Positions 11,301-18,079 of a DNA stretch of 64,000 nt are shown here, piece by piece. Every line of letters starts with the position of its first letter. The first letter of the stretch is position 1. The stretch is from contig NZ_WOSX01000005.1 of assembly GCF_011516735.1 (NCBI RefSeq), positions 1 through 64,000 on the forward strand, read 5' to 3'. The translations under genes were made by a program, and so were the position numbers. Under the pieces are notes generated by a model. The model had not been told where the DNA came from, did no database searches, and saw only the letters and a program-made list of their open reading frames with translations. The stretch comes from Acetobacter fallax (lineage in GTDB: Bacteria > Pseudomonadota > Alphaproteobacteria > Acetobacterales > Acetobacteraceae).

Positions 11301-11437
11301 TTTCGACAAGCGCCGGCGCCGAGGTCGAGCGGCCGCTGGCCACTGTTGTGATCGGCGGGCTGATCTCCTCGACACTTCTGACTCTGCTTGTGTTGCCGTC
11401 ACTGTATGCTCGCATCATGAAAAATCGTGAATCATGA
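8360..11437 (+). CDS. CzcA-type heavy-metal RND efflux pump
   Basis: A 1025-residue inner-membrane RND transporter of the heavy-metal (HME) group. In the fourth membrane segment it carries DFGMIVDSSLVVVEN (about residues 395-409), matching the D-x5-D-x6-E charge pattern of HME pumps for divalent cations such as Zn, Co, Cd or Ni. The duplicated architecture of six membrane segments and a large periplasmic loop in each half is evident. It works with the adaptor and the TolC-like protein encoded just upstream. The precise metal cannot be deduced. Its stop overlaps the response-regulator start by 4 bp (ATGA). Confidence 0.92.
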   Translation: MRAFLSALQLRRWLVIGVLCLIFVAGCLLVRGLPVEAVPDISPQQVLVSVVAPGLATEEVERLITFPIETSMAGLPDMTDLRSVSRSGVSVVYVQFADDTDINLDRTRVEERIRQARALISVPGVSVNIGPLTTGLGEIMQLQIKGDGYSLMDLNRLMTWTVAPQLKLVPGVVDVNVNGGAEETFQVALDQGRLLALGVSVDDVFRAVDGNNSASGGGWIEHDEEQQIVVGRGLIGSLDDFGSIPVRTNVNGSAIFLRDVGRISMGPRTRLGAVTRDGQGEIVIGVVMMRMGASSDATLAAINAALPGIRQSLPKGVTLDPYYVRSTLTDSTIATVKENLVLGAVLVLGVLIVVIGDWRASLVIASVIPFALVCAMTGMRAFGISANLLSLGAIDFGMIVDSSLVVVENLMTHRARDRASGQNTTLTTLAVSSAAEVLRPVSFGILVIVMVYLPILTLQAIEGKMFRPMAQTVIMALLASLFYCVVGVPVIAALVMKSNGRHNDTRLVAALRRVYGPMLAWCEARPRTLFGTTIAIFGLSIWMGLHLGGEFIPSLGEGALTVTTTRLPGISLSEAVKEVSLQERILRRFPEVTSVVSNTGTSAIPTDPMGVNETDSFIFLKPPSQWITARTQEGLVTAMSRVISDELPGVQQSWSQPVQMRMDDLLSGVRTQIAVSIYGDDLATLTRLGDRVAGIMKAIPGAADVAPQGAGSISFIHIDIDRRQAARLGVSQQELLNVVEAVGGHIGRPVTVNNALISTQIRYDPAQAGTRDQIARLRIRRADGRGAVLLSEVAKVTVQNGPPRISRDAIRRRLIVQANVRGRDLSSFVTEAQRAVSKKVSLPAGYRMVWAGQFQNLRSAMARLELVVPVALMLIFALLILALNSVWLAGLVFINLPVAATGGILALFLRGLPFSVSAGIGFIALFGVAVLNGVVLVTAIRSLRLAGRSAARAAFEAAEERFRPVMATALVASLGFIPMAVSTSAGAEVERPLATVVIGGLISSTLLTLLVLPSLYARIMKNRES

Positions 11438-12102
11438 AAATCCTGATCATCGAAGATGAACCAGCTCTTGGTTCAGCCGTCAGGGATCGTGTCCGTCAGG
11501 CTGGTCATGTTGCCGACTGGTTCAGAACTCTGACTGACGGGCGGGCCGCCCTGAAAGCATCCGCTTACGATTTTCTTCTGCTCGATCTCGGGCTTCCGGA
11601 CGGTAATGGCCGGGATCTTCTGCGCGAGATCCGGCGGAATCGTTCGTCTCTGGCGGTCCTGATCACAACCGCTCAGGACCAGATCAGCGACAGGATTGCG
11701 GGTCTGTCAGAGGGAGCGGACGATTATATCGTCAAGCCTTATGATCTCGATGAGCTTGTGGCCCGTATCGAAGCCGTTTCCAGACGATACACCGCATTGC
11801 CGGATAATATTGTGGTCATTGATGATGTGGAGATTGATCTTTCTCGGCGACAGCTCGGACGTGACGGGCAGACCATCGATCTTTCCGCGCGCGAATGGGC
11901 CATCGTCGAACTTCTCGCCCGCCGTCCGGGAGCATTGTGCAGCCGTGAGCAGATCGAAGACGCCCTTTATGGCCTCAGCGACGATGTGGAGAGCAATGCC
12001 ATTGAAGTCTTTATCAGCAGGATACGGAAGAAAACCGGACCTGGCCTGATCGTGACGGTCCGGGGCAGAGGTTACAGCCTTGCAGGAAGTTCATCCCGAT
12101 GA
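11434..12102 (+). CDS. OmpR/PhoB-family response regulator
   Basis: A 222-residue two-component regulator. The receiver domain (residues 1-115) contains the acidic pair near E7-D8, the phosphoacceptor Asp at residue 51 (LLLDLGLPDGNG) and the KPYDLDEL segment. A C-terminal winged helix follows (SAREWAIVELLARRPGALCS, and SNAIEVFISRIRKK). It overlaps the pump gene upstream and the kinase gene downstream by 4 bp each, so it most likely controls this efflux operon, as CzcR or CopR do in related systems. Confidence 0.93.
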   Translation: MKILIIEDEPALGSAVRDRVRQAGHVADWFRTLTDGRAALKASAYDFLLLDLGLPDGNGRDLLREIRRNRSSLAVLITTAQDQISDRIAGLSEGADDYIVKPYDLDELVARIEAVSRRYTALPDNIVVIDDVEIDLSRRQLGRDGQTIDLSAREWAIVELLARRPGALCSREQIEDALYGLSDDVESNAIEVFISRIRKKTGPGLIVTVRGRGYSLAGSSSR

Positions 12103-13484
12103 AGCGCTGGAGCCTGGCGTCCCGCATCGTGTCCGGGACACTGATCATCGTGCTCGGCGCGCTGGTGCTCCTCAGTATCCTCGTCGCGGCCTTTACCCGC
12201 TATGAAGTCACGGAGCGTCTCGACAACTCGCTGCAGGAAGTGGCCGAGCGCCTGGAGTTCGTCATCAGTGAACTGGGGAGAACCGGTCAGGGGAGCGCCA
12301 CGCCAGGTGGTCAGGTCGCACGCCTGCCCGGTGTGAACCGGCGCACGCTGGCCTATCAGATTGCTTCAACGGACGGTCGGCTTGAGGTCCGGTCGCAGAA
12401 TGCACCAGAGACGCTGTTTGTTCCCCGGCTGAAAATGGGATTTTACAATGTGCCGTCGTTCCGGGTGTATATTGTCCCTTCCGTATCCGGTCGCCATTAC
12501 ATTCTGGTGGGTGAGCCGGCCTTTCACAGAAATGAAGCGGTCAGACGAGCCATCCTGATTTCAGTTCTGCCAATGGTGATATTTTTCCCGGCAATCTGGG
12601 TTCTGGTACGCTGGCGTGTCCGTCGCGCGATGCGCCCGCTCACAAGCCTTCAGCATGAAATCAGAAGCAGAGGCGGCGCCAATCTGGCCCCAATCCCGCC
12701 GCTGGACCTGCCCGAAGAGCTTGTGTCGATCCACTCAGCCGTCAACCTTCTGCTGGAACGCCTGAAAATGGCGCTTTCGACCGAACGTGCCTTTGCCGCG
12801 AATGCCGCGCATGAGCTGCGAAATCCCGTAGGCGCACTTCTGGCACAGGTGCAGGTTCTCAGAAATCTGCTTCAGCGTTCAGAATATGAAGAGCGCGCGA
12901 CGACCATCATGCACCAGGCCCGCAGGATTGGCCGGATGATGGAAAAACTTCTTCAGCTATCACGAGTAACGTCGGGAATCGCTCTTACGGGGAATATGTT
13001 TGATCTGGTGCCTGTTGTCCGGTTTCTGGCACGGGAGCTTGAGCGGGAAAAAGACCAGACCATTGACCTTTCAGGAGTCCCTCATCTCATGATTCGGGGT
13101 GACATGGATGTCGCAGGGATCCTGTTTCGTAATCTTCTGGAAAATGCCGTTCTTCATGGTTCTTCCCTGCAGCCGGTACGCGTGGTTATCACAGAAGAAG
13201 CTGAAATTCTGATCTTCAATGACTGTGATCCACTCACATCGGAGATTTTGCAGGATATGGAAAAGCCTTTCGTGAGAGGCAAAACAGACGCTGAAGGAAG
13301 CGGCCTGGGGCTTGCGATAGTGCGGCAGGTCTCTCTTCAACTTCAGGCTGACATCACGATAACCTCCCCTGTTCCTGGAAAAACAAGGGGTATTGTCGTT
13401 ATCGTTCATTTCCCGTCCGGCGATACCGAAGCCGACGCAAGTTTTAAAGGAATCAAATCAACATGGTTCATCACCTCCTCATGA
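12099..13484 (+). CDS. Sensor histidine kinase of the RND operon
   Basis: A 461-residue membrane kinase. Two membrane segments (about residues 14-36 and 147-170) flank a periplasmic sensor loop, followed by a HAMP-like linker. The H-box AANAAHELRNPVGAL lies near residue 236, with an N-box (NLLENAVLHG) and a G-box (GSGLGLAIV). It presumably senses periplasmic metal and phosphorylates the upstream response regulator. The C-terminus after the kinase core is short and ends with a Ser/Thr-rich tail. It is the last gene of the operon; decayed IS sequence follows. Confidence 0.92.
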   Translation: MKRWSLASRIVSGTLIIVLGALVLLSILVAAFTRYEVTERLDNSLQEVAERLEFVISELGRTGQGSATPGGQVARLPGVNRRTLAYQIASTDGRLEVRSQNAPETLFVPRLKMGFYNVPSFRVYIVPSVSGRHYILVGEPAFHRNEAVRRAILISVLPMVIFFPAIWVLVRWRVRRAMRPLTSLQHEIRSRGGANLAPIPPLDLPEELVSIHSAVNLLLERLKMALSTERAFAANAAHELRNPVGALLAQVQVLRNLLQRSEYEERATTIMHQARRIGRMMEKLLQLSRVTSGIALTGNMFDLVPVVRFLARELEREKDQTIDLSGVPHLMIRGDMDVAGILFRNLLENAVLHGSSLQPVRVVITEEAEILIFNDCDPLTSEILQDMEKPFVRGKTDAEGSGLGLAIVRQVSLQLQADITITSPVPGKTRGIVVIVHFPSGDTEADASFKGIKSTWFITSS

Positions 13485-13624
13485 ATCTGTATTGACGGGA
13501 CAGCAGGCCCTCAGCGAATAGCAGCATCAGGTTATTGAGTTATGATTCCGGGATCGGAGAGCGGTGGTTGATGGTTTTCACTGACATTTCTCCGCTCCGT
13601 CCCTGAATCAGAGCAGCGCTTCCT

Positions 13625-14273
13625 GTGCTCTGATTGACTATGAGGTTGTGCTGATCCTCTCGAGGAAGAGAAAGCGGCGCATGTTGCAGATGATATTGGC
13701 CAGGCCGATCCTCATGGTGGACCGTCTGATCCCGACGGTACGAATGAACAGCCTCGTCTGTGCCTTCTGATCGGCAAAGACATGTTCGACGCGGGAGCGG
13801 ATTACCGATTTCCCTGCATTTTTGACCGATACGCCGTGTCAGCCCGGACATCAGACGCGGTATTGCTTCGATCCGGCAATCCTTTACGCAGTCTGGCCCC
13901 ATCGCTGGCCGCAGCATCCGTGGTCTTCCATTTGCGGATCAGCCTGAATTTCCGATCGATGGAAATATGCGACTTATAACCAAAGAACGGGATAGCGAGG
14001 TCGGTAGGGGGTAGTCCCGTCATCCGGCCGTTTCGCTTTCGTGAATTTCAGCATCCAGCGGACATGTCGGTCCTTGTGCGACAGCTTTGCCGGTTTGTCT
14101 TTCCATTCCTTCGGGATCCGGCCAGCCCGAAGGTCCGCTTTCTCTCCGTTGGTATTGCGCTGCTTTGGGGCCGCCACCAAGGGTGCATCCAGGATCTGGC
14201 CTGACATCGGGAGGCAGCCAGAACTGCGCAGGGTGGCGTCAAAGCGACTGAACAAGCCGTGCATCAACGTCAA
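13625..14273 (-). pseudogene. Broken IS5-family transposase (3' part)
   Basis: Read on the minus strand, transposase segments appear in the right order but in three frames: SGQILDAPLVAAPKQRNTNG to KWMLKFTKAKRPDDGT-like sequence (14230-14020), then GLPPTDLAIPFFGYKSHISI to DTAYRSK (14020-13812), then SVIRSRVEHVFADQKAQTRL and TMRIGLANIICNMRRFLFLE (13805-13640). A frameshift lies near 14015. A second break near 13810 removes roughly 35 residues expected between AYRSK and AGKSVIRSRVEH. The N-terminal third is also missing. This copy belongs to a different IS5 subgroup from the remnant at 3.6 kb. Confidence 0.8.
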
Positions 14274-14352
14274 AGAAACCGGGCTGTCTCATTCCATCGT
14301 CCCCCAATCCAGGCACGAGAAATGGAATCACAGAGAAACACTCATAACCAGT

Positions 14353-14370
14353 GGGTTTTTCGAACCCTCC
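14353..14370. repeat. Short palindrome-like repeat, copy 1
   Basis: GGGTTTTTCGAACCCTCC occurs here and again at 14551-14568. The ends GGGTT and AACCC can pair across the centre. A related hairpin lies between the two copies at 14468. The function is not evident. Confidence 0.6.
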
Positions 14371-14467
14371 AGGTCTGCGGGAACGCGAAACCTGAGATAC
14401 CAGGTGTGATGTCTTCGGAGCATGTAGGGAGCAGGCAAATCCGGCGTCCCGTATGTAACACAGAGAT

Positions 14468-14493
14468 GGAGGGTTCTAAAAACCCTCCTTTTT
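14468..14493 (+). terminator. Terminator-like hairpin followed by a T run
   Basis: GGAGGGTT and AACCCTCC form an 8-bp GC-rich stem with a 5-nt loop (14468-14488), followed by TTTTT. This is a classical intrinsic-terminator layout on the plus strand. It lies beyond the IS remnant, about 1 kb after the histidine kinase gene. Confidence 0.5.
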
Positions 14494-14550
14494 CGATCAC
14501 AGCAGAGTCATAACTCATTGATATTGCGCATTACACAAAAGCTTGGATAG

Positions 14551-14568
14551 GGGTTTTTCGAACCCTCC
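14551..14568. repeat. Short palindrome-like repeat, copy 2
   Basis: This is an exact second copy of the 18-bp sequence at 14353-14370, with the same GGGTT/AACCC inverted ends. Confidence 0.6.
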
Positions 14569-14630
14569 AGATGTGACACACAGTGGGAACTCAGGATTTT
14601 ATGGCAATAATATCAGTCACTTAGAGCGAC

Positions 14631-14661
14631 TGGCGTCCCATAGGGGATTCGAACCCCTGTT
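14631..14661 (-). pseudogene. tRNA 3'-end fragment (T arm, acceptor strand and CCA)
   Basis: On the minus strand the sequence AGGGG-TTCGAAT-CCCCT forms a perfect T arm. It is followed by ATGGGAC, a discriminator G and CCA. The complementary 5' acceptor strand GTCCCAT is absent from the next 100 bp, and no D or anticodon arm can be folded, so the 5' half is missing. The acceptor sequence resembles alphaproteobacterial tRNA-Glu, but assignment without the anticodon is tentative. Such fragments often mark old integration sites. Confidence 0.65.
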
Positions 14662-14692
14662 GCTGACCTGGCAGAGCTGCAGCACAGAGCCA

Positions 14693-15493
14693 TCAGACCA
14701 TTGTGCCGACTGAGCCGCCATCGACACGGAGCACGGTGCCGGTTGTGAAGGTAGCGGTTTCTGAAACGAGCCAGGCGATGGCGTCCGCGACTTCTTCGGG
14801 GCGGCCACGGCGTTTTACGGTCATCATCGGGCGCTCTTTTTCGATGAAGGTTCTGACGGCTGTGTCGATATCGACGCCGTCGCGTTTCGCGCGTTTTTCC
14901 ATCATGGCGTCGGTCATCGGGGTTTCGATGAAGGCCGGGGAGACGCAGTTTACGGTGATTCCGTCGGGGCCGTAGGTGCTGGACAGGCCTTTTGAGAGGC
15001 TGAGCAGCGCGGCTTTCGAGGCGCAGTAAGGCAGTTCATCGATATAGGGCTGGACGGCGTCTTCGGAGGCGATGAAGACCACCCTGCCCCACTTTTTACG
15101 GCGCATGGCGGGAATGAAGGCCTGCGCCACGCGAAGGGCGGTCAGAAAATTGACGTCGAGCACTTTGCGCCAGTCTTCTTCGTTCAGGTCATGAAAGAAG
15201 CCGGTCGGGCCTGTGATCCCGGCGGCTGAGACGACGATATCCGGGTCTCCCATTTCGGTGCTGACTGTCTGTTGCAGGGCGTCGACCTGTGTGGAATCGG
15301 TGAGATCGGCGGGGAAGCCTCTGACATCGCCGGATTTACGCAGTGTTTCGACGGCGGCATCAAGGGCGTCCGGCTCCATGTCGCTGAGCGCTACACGCGC
15401 ACCTTCCTGCAGGAGGCGTTGCGCTGTCCTGAAGCCGATTCCTGAATCTCCGCCAGTGACGAGGGCAAGGCGGCCTTTGAGTCCGAGGTCCAT
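14693..15493 (-). CDS. SDR-family oxidoreductase
   Basis: A 266-residue classical short-chain dehydrogenase. It has the nucleotide-binding TGGDSGIG motif near residue 14, a catalytic Ser in FIASEDAV, YCASK as the Tyr-x3-Lys pair, and the C-terminal VDGGSV segment typical of the family. The Asp at the end of beta-2 (ALSDMEP) suggests NAD(H) preference. The substrate is unknown. It is a single gene, convergent with the IS region, and its 3' end lies 32 bp from the tRNA fragment. Confidence 0.88.
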   Translation of the reverse strand: MDLGLKGRLALVTGGDSGIGFRTAQRLLQEGARVALSDMEPDALDAAVETLRKSGDVRGFPADLTDSTQVDALQQTVSTEMGDPDIVVSAAGITGPTGFFHDLNEEDWRKVLDVNFLTALRVAQAFIPAMRRKKWGRVVFIASEDAVQPYIDELPYCASKAALLSLSKGLSSTYGPDGITVNCVSPAFIETPMTDAMMEKRAKRDGVDIDTAVRTFIEKERPMMTVKRRGRPEEVADAIAWLVSETATFTTGTVLRVDGGSVGTMV

Positions 15494-15601
15494 GAGGCTC
15501 TCCTGTCTTGTATTGCGTACCTTCGCACTTCAACAGGCTAACCCGGTGATGGTTCAGTCGACACGGGCAGACCAGTTATGACGTGGGCTGATCTGCCGGG
15601 T

Positions 15602-16444
15602 TCAGGTCCGGTTCTGGTCTGGCGGGGCTGAATTTTTCAGGCTGGCGGACACGCCGAGGATGCCGGAGAGGCTGGCTGCGACATCGCTTGGTACGATGAT
15701 TGTGCTGTTGTTTCGGGCGATGTCTCCGAGGAGGTTCATCTGCCGGATCTGCATGGCGCCGGAGGTGTTTGTGTAGAGAGCGGCGGCTTTTACGATCTGT
15801 TCGGCGATCTGGACTTCGGCTCCCGCCAGAGTGACGCGGGCCTGACGTTCGCGCACGGCCTGTTCCTGGGCGCTCATGGCATTCTGAAGCGTTGCGGGGA
15901 TGAGGATATCTTTGATTTCGACCCGTTCGATTTCGACGCCCCATTCATTTGTCTTGTCCGCGAGGCTGTCTTTCAGGGCGCGGTCGCAGGCTTCGCGGTC
16001 GTTGAGCAGTTCGGTCATGTCACGGGAGCCGGCGAGTTCGCGCAGGGTGGTCTGGGCGATTCCGTAGACGGCGTTCTGATAGTTTCCGACTTCCAGCACG
16101 GCGTTGCGGGCGTTGGTGACGCGGAGGAAGACGATGGCGTCGATGTCGAGCGGGACCATGTTGCGGGAGAGGATTTTCTCGGCGGTGATGGTCTGGGTTT
16201 GCAGGCGGGTATCGACCTTTGCGTAGGCTGAACGGAGGAACGGAAAGGTAAAATAGAAACCACTTCCGATGGTGCGGTGATATTTTCCGAGGCTGAGCAG
16301 GACAGTCTGCTCAAATTCGTTGTTGAATCCGATCAGTTTTACGATTCCAACAACAAGGAAAGCGATCAGACCGATGAAAACCGACGTGAAAACGGCCATC
16401 ACAGAAAATTCCCGGACAAGGAGGTGAGAGACAGGGCGTGACAC
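15602..16444 (-). CDS. SPFH/stomatin-family (slipin) membrane protein
   Basis: A 280-residue SPFH-domain protein with one N-terminal membrane anchor (FTSVFIGLIAFLVVGIVKLI) followed by the band-7 domain (LGKYHRTIGSGFYFTFPFLR, then ITAEKILSRNMVPLDIDAIV, then NEWGVEIERVEIKDILIP) and an Ala/Gln-rich helix (SAQEQAVRERQARVTLAGAE). Such proteins form membrane microdomain scaffolds. Translation may begin at the internal Met (16399) just before the anchor. It follows the GntR regulator gene by 21 bp and is probably in an operon with it. Confidence 0.86.
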   Translation of the reverse strand: MSRPVSHLLVREFSVMAVFTSVFIGLIAFLVVGIVKLIGFNNEFEQTVLLSLGKYHRTIGSGFYFTFPFLRSAYAKVDTRLQTQTITAEKILSRNMVPLDIDAIVFLRVTNARNAVLEVGNYQNAVYGIAQTTLRELAGSRDMTELLNDREACDRALKDSLADKTNEWGVEIERVEIKDILIPATLQNAMSAQEQAVRERQARVTLAGAEVQIAEQIVKAAALYTNTSGAMQIRQMNLLGDIARNNSTIIVPSDVAASLSGILGVSASLKNSAPPDQNRT

Positions 16445-16465
16445 TGGCGGCGGGCGGAGGGAAAG

Positions 16466-16867
16466 TTAGTGTTCATCGGAAGTGCTGCCGGTGATGATGG
16501 ACTGGATTTCCAGAACGACGTCTTCCGGCGCGACGCCACGGGTCCGTGCTTTGCTGACGGTTTCTTCAGCGATTTCACGGGATATAAGTTCCCGTTTTCT
16601 GAGATTGCCGGACTGATCGGGCAGCGGGTCGATTACGAACGTTCCGCGTCCGCGCTGGATGTCGAGCAGGCCTTCCCGGGCAAGCAGGTGGATTGCTTTG
16701 ATGACCGGATCGCTGTTGACGGCGAGGAAGAGGCTGAGTTTGCGGATGGTGGGTAGCTGGCTGCCGGGGGCGAGCGTGCCGGTTGCGACCAGGCTGCGGA
16801 GCTGGTTCGCGATCTGGATGTAGAGTGGCTCGCCGGTGCTGGCGAGGGTGATGGTCGGGAAGTCCAT
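16466..16867 (-). CDS. GntR-family regulator, YtrA type
   Basis: A 133-residue regulator with an N-terminal GntR winged helix (GEPLYIQIANQLRSLVATGT, PGSQLPTIRKLSLFLAVNSD and REGLLDIQRGRGTFV) and only a short helical tail of about 50 residues, which is the YtrA subgroup layout without a ligand-binding effector domain. YtrA proteins usually control neighbouring membrane-protein operons, so the SPFH gene immediately downstream is the likely target. Confidence 0.87.
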   Translation of the reverse strand: MDFPTITLASTGEPLYIQIANQLRSLVATGTLAPGSQLPTIRKLSLFLAVNSDPVIKAIHLLAREGLLDIQRGRGTFVIDPLPDQSGNLRKRELISREIAEETVSKARTRGVAPEDVVLEIQSIITGSTSDEH

Positions 16868-17079
16868 CGGGGCGGATCCGCCTGTGTAATGGTGTTACGG
16901 CACACCAGAACAGAGTTGAAAGAGCGGCGTCAATGAAAAATGGTTCCGGCGAAACGTGATCCGGGCGGGGCTGACGGACCGGCGTGCGGGGAATGCTGAC
17001 CGGGCAGGAGTTCGGGCTATTGACGGCGTGGCGGGCGGGGGTGGAACTGATGCCCTGTTGTTTGAAAGGTCCTGGGCGG

Positions 17080-18063
17080 ATGAACATGCTTCGAAGCGGT
17101 TTTTTGTGTCTTTTGGCGGGTGCTGCATGGCCGGCGATGGCGGCTGAGCCTGTTCTGGTCATTCATGGCGGCGCCGGGGTGGTGAAAAGCGATCTGACGC
17201 CGGAGCGGGAAAAAGCGGTGCGGTCAGGTCTCGAACGGGCGCTTCGGGCGGGGTATGCGCGGCTGAAGGCGGGGAAGCCTGCGGTGGATGCGGTTGAGGC
17301 GGCGGTCAGGGTTCTGGAGGACGATCCGGATTTCAATGCGGCGCGTGGGGCGGTGTTCACGCATGACGGGCAGAATGAGCTGGATGCGGCGATCATGGAC
17401 GGAGCGACGCTGAAGGCGGGTGCTGTTGCGGGGGTGCGACATGTGCGCAATCCGGTGGAGCTGGCGCGGGCGGTGATGGATCATTCGCCGCATGTGTTTC
17501 TGATTGGCGACGGGGCGGAGGCGTTTGCGAAGGAACAGGGAATTACGCTGGTGGAAGCGTCATATTTCCGGACAGACCGGCGGTGGCGACAGCTTCAGGA
17601 GGCGCTGGAGAAGGACCGGCTGAAGCAGGCGAAGGAAGCGGACACGCATCACGGCACGGTGGGGGCTGTGGCGCTGGACCGGGACGGGCATCTGGCGGCG
17701 GCGACCTCGACGGGCGGGCTGACGGACAAGCTGTGGGGTCGTGTTGGCGATTCACCGTTGATTGGCGCGGGGACGTACGCGAACGGGGGCTGTGCGATGT
17801 CGGGGACCGGTTGGGGTGAGTATTACATTCGCACTGTGGCGGCGCATGAAATCTGCATGCGGGTGACGATGATGCATCAGCCGCTGGCGGAGGCGGCTGA
17901 TGAGGTGATCAATCACGAGATTCCGAAACTTGGCGGGGATGGCGGCGCTATTCTGGTGGATGGTGCCGGGAATATTGCGATGCCGTTTAATACGGACGGG
18001 ATGTATCGGGGGTGGGTTGGTCGCGACGGGGTGGCGCATGTGGCGATTCTGAAAGGGGAGTGA
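17080..18063 (+). CDS. Periplasmic isoaspartyl peptidase/L-asparaginase (plant type)
   Basis: An Ntn-hydrolase that is cleaved autocatalytically before a Thr nucleophile. The predicted nucleophile is T193 in HHGTVGAVALDRDG, followed by AAATSTGGLTDK and GAGTYA. The N-terminus has a signal peptide (MNMLRSGFLCLLAGAAWPAM, cleavage near AMA|AEP), so the enzyme should be exported. I chose the ATG at 17080, which precedes the signal peptide directly; upstream in-frame codons from 16984 lack this fit. Family members hydrolyse isoaspartyl dipeptides and asparagine. It converges on the NamZ-like gene. Confidence 0.88.
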   Translation: MNMLRSGFLCLLAGAAWPAMAAEPVLVIHGGAGVVKSDLTPEREKAVRSGLERALRAGYARLKAGKPAVDAVEAAVRVLEDDPDFNAARGAVFTHDGQNELDAAIMDGATLKAGAVAGVRHVRNPVELARAVMDHSPHVFLIGDGAEAFAKEQGITLVEASYFRTDRRWRQLQEALEKDRLKQAKEADTHHGTVGAVALDRDGHLAAATSTGGLTDKLWGRVGDSPLIGAGTYANGGCAMSGTGWGEYYIRTVAAHEICMRVTMMHQPLAEAADEVINHEIPKLGGDGGAILVDGAGNIAMPFNTDGMYRGWVGRDGVAHVAILKGE

Positions 18064-18079
18064 GCCGGTTTCGGGCTCA
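18061..18079. terminator. Hairpin overlapping both stop codons of convergent genes
   Basis: TGAGCC (18061-18066) and GGCTCA (18074-18079) form a stem whose arms contain the stop codons of the peptidase gene (plus strand) and of the NamZ-like gene (minus strand). The T run after it is weak on either strand, so it may act as a shared, inefficient terminator. Confidence 0.4.

Noticed and set aside
14631-14710. Complete tRNA gene on the minus strand
   Set aside because: The 5' acceptor strand and the D and anticodon arms cannot be found; only the 3' end is present.
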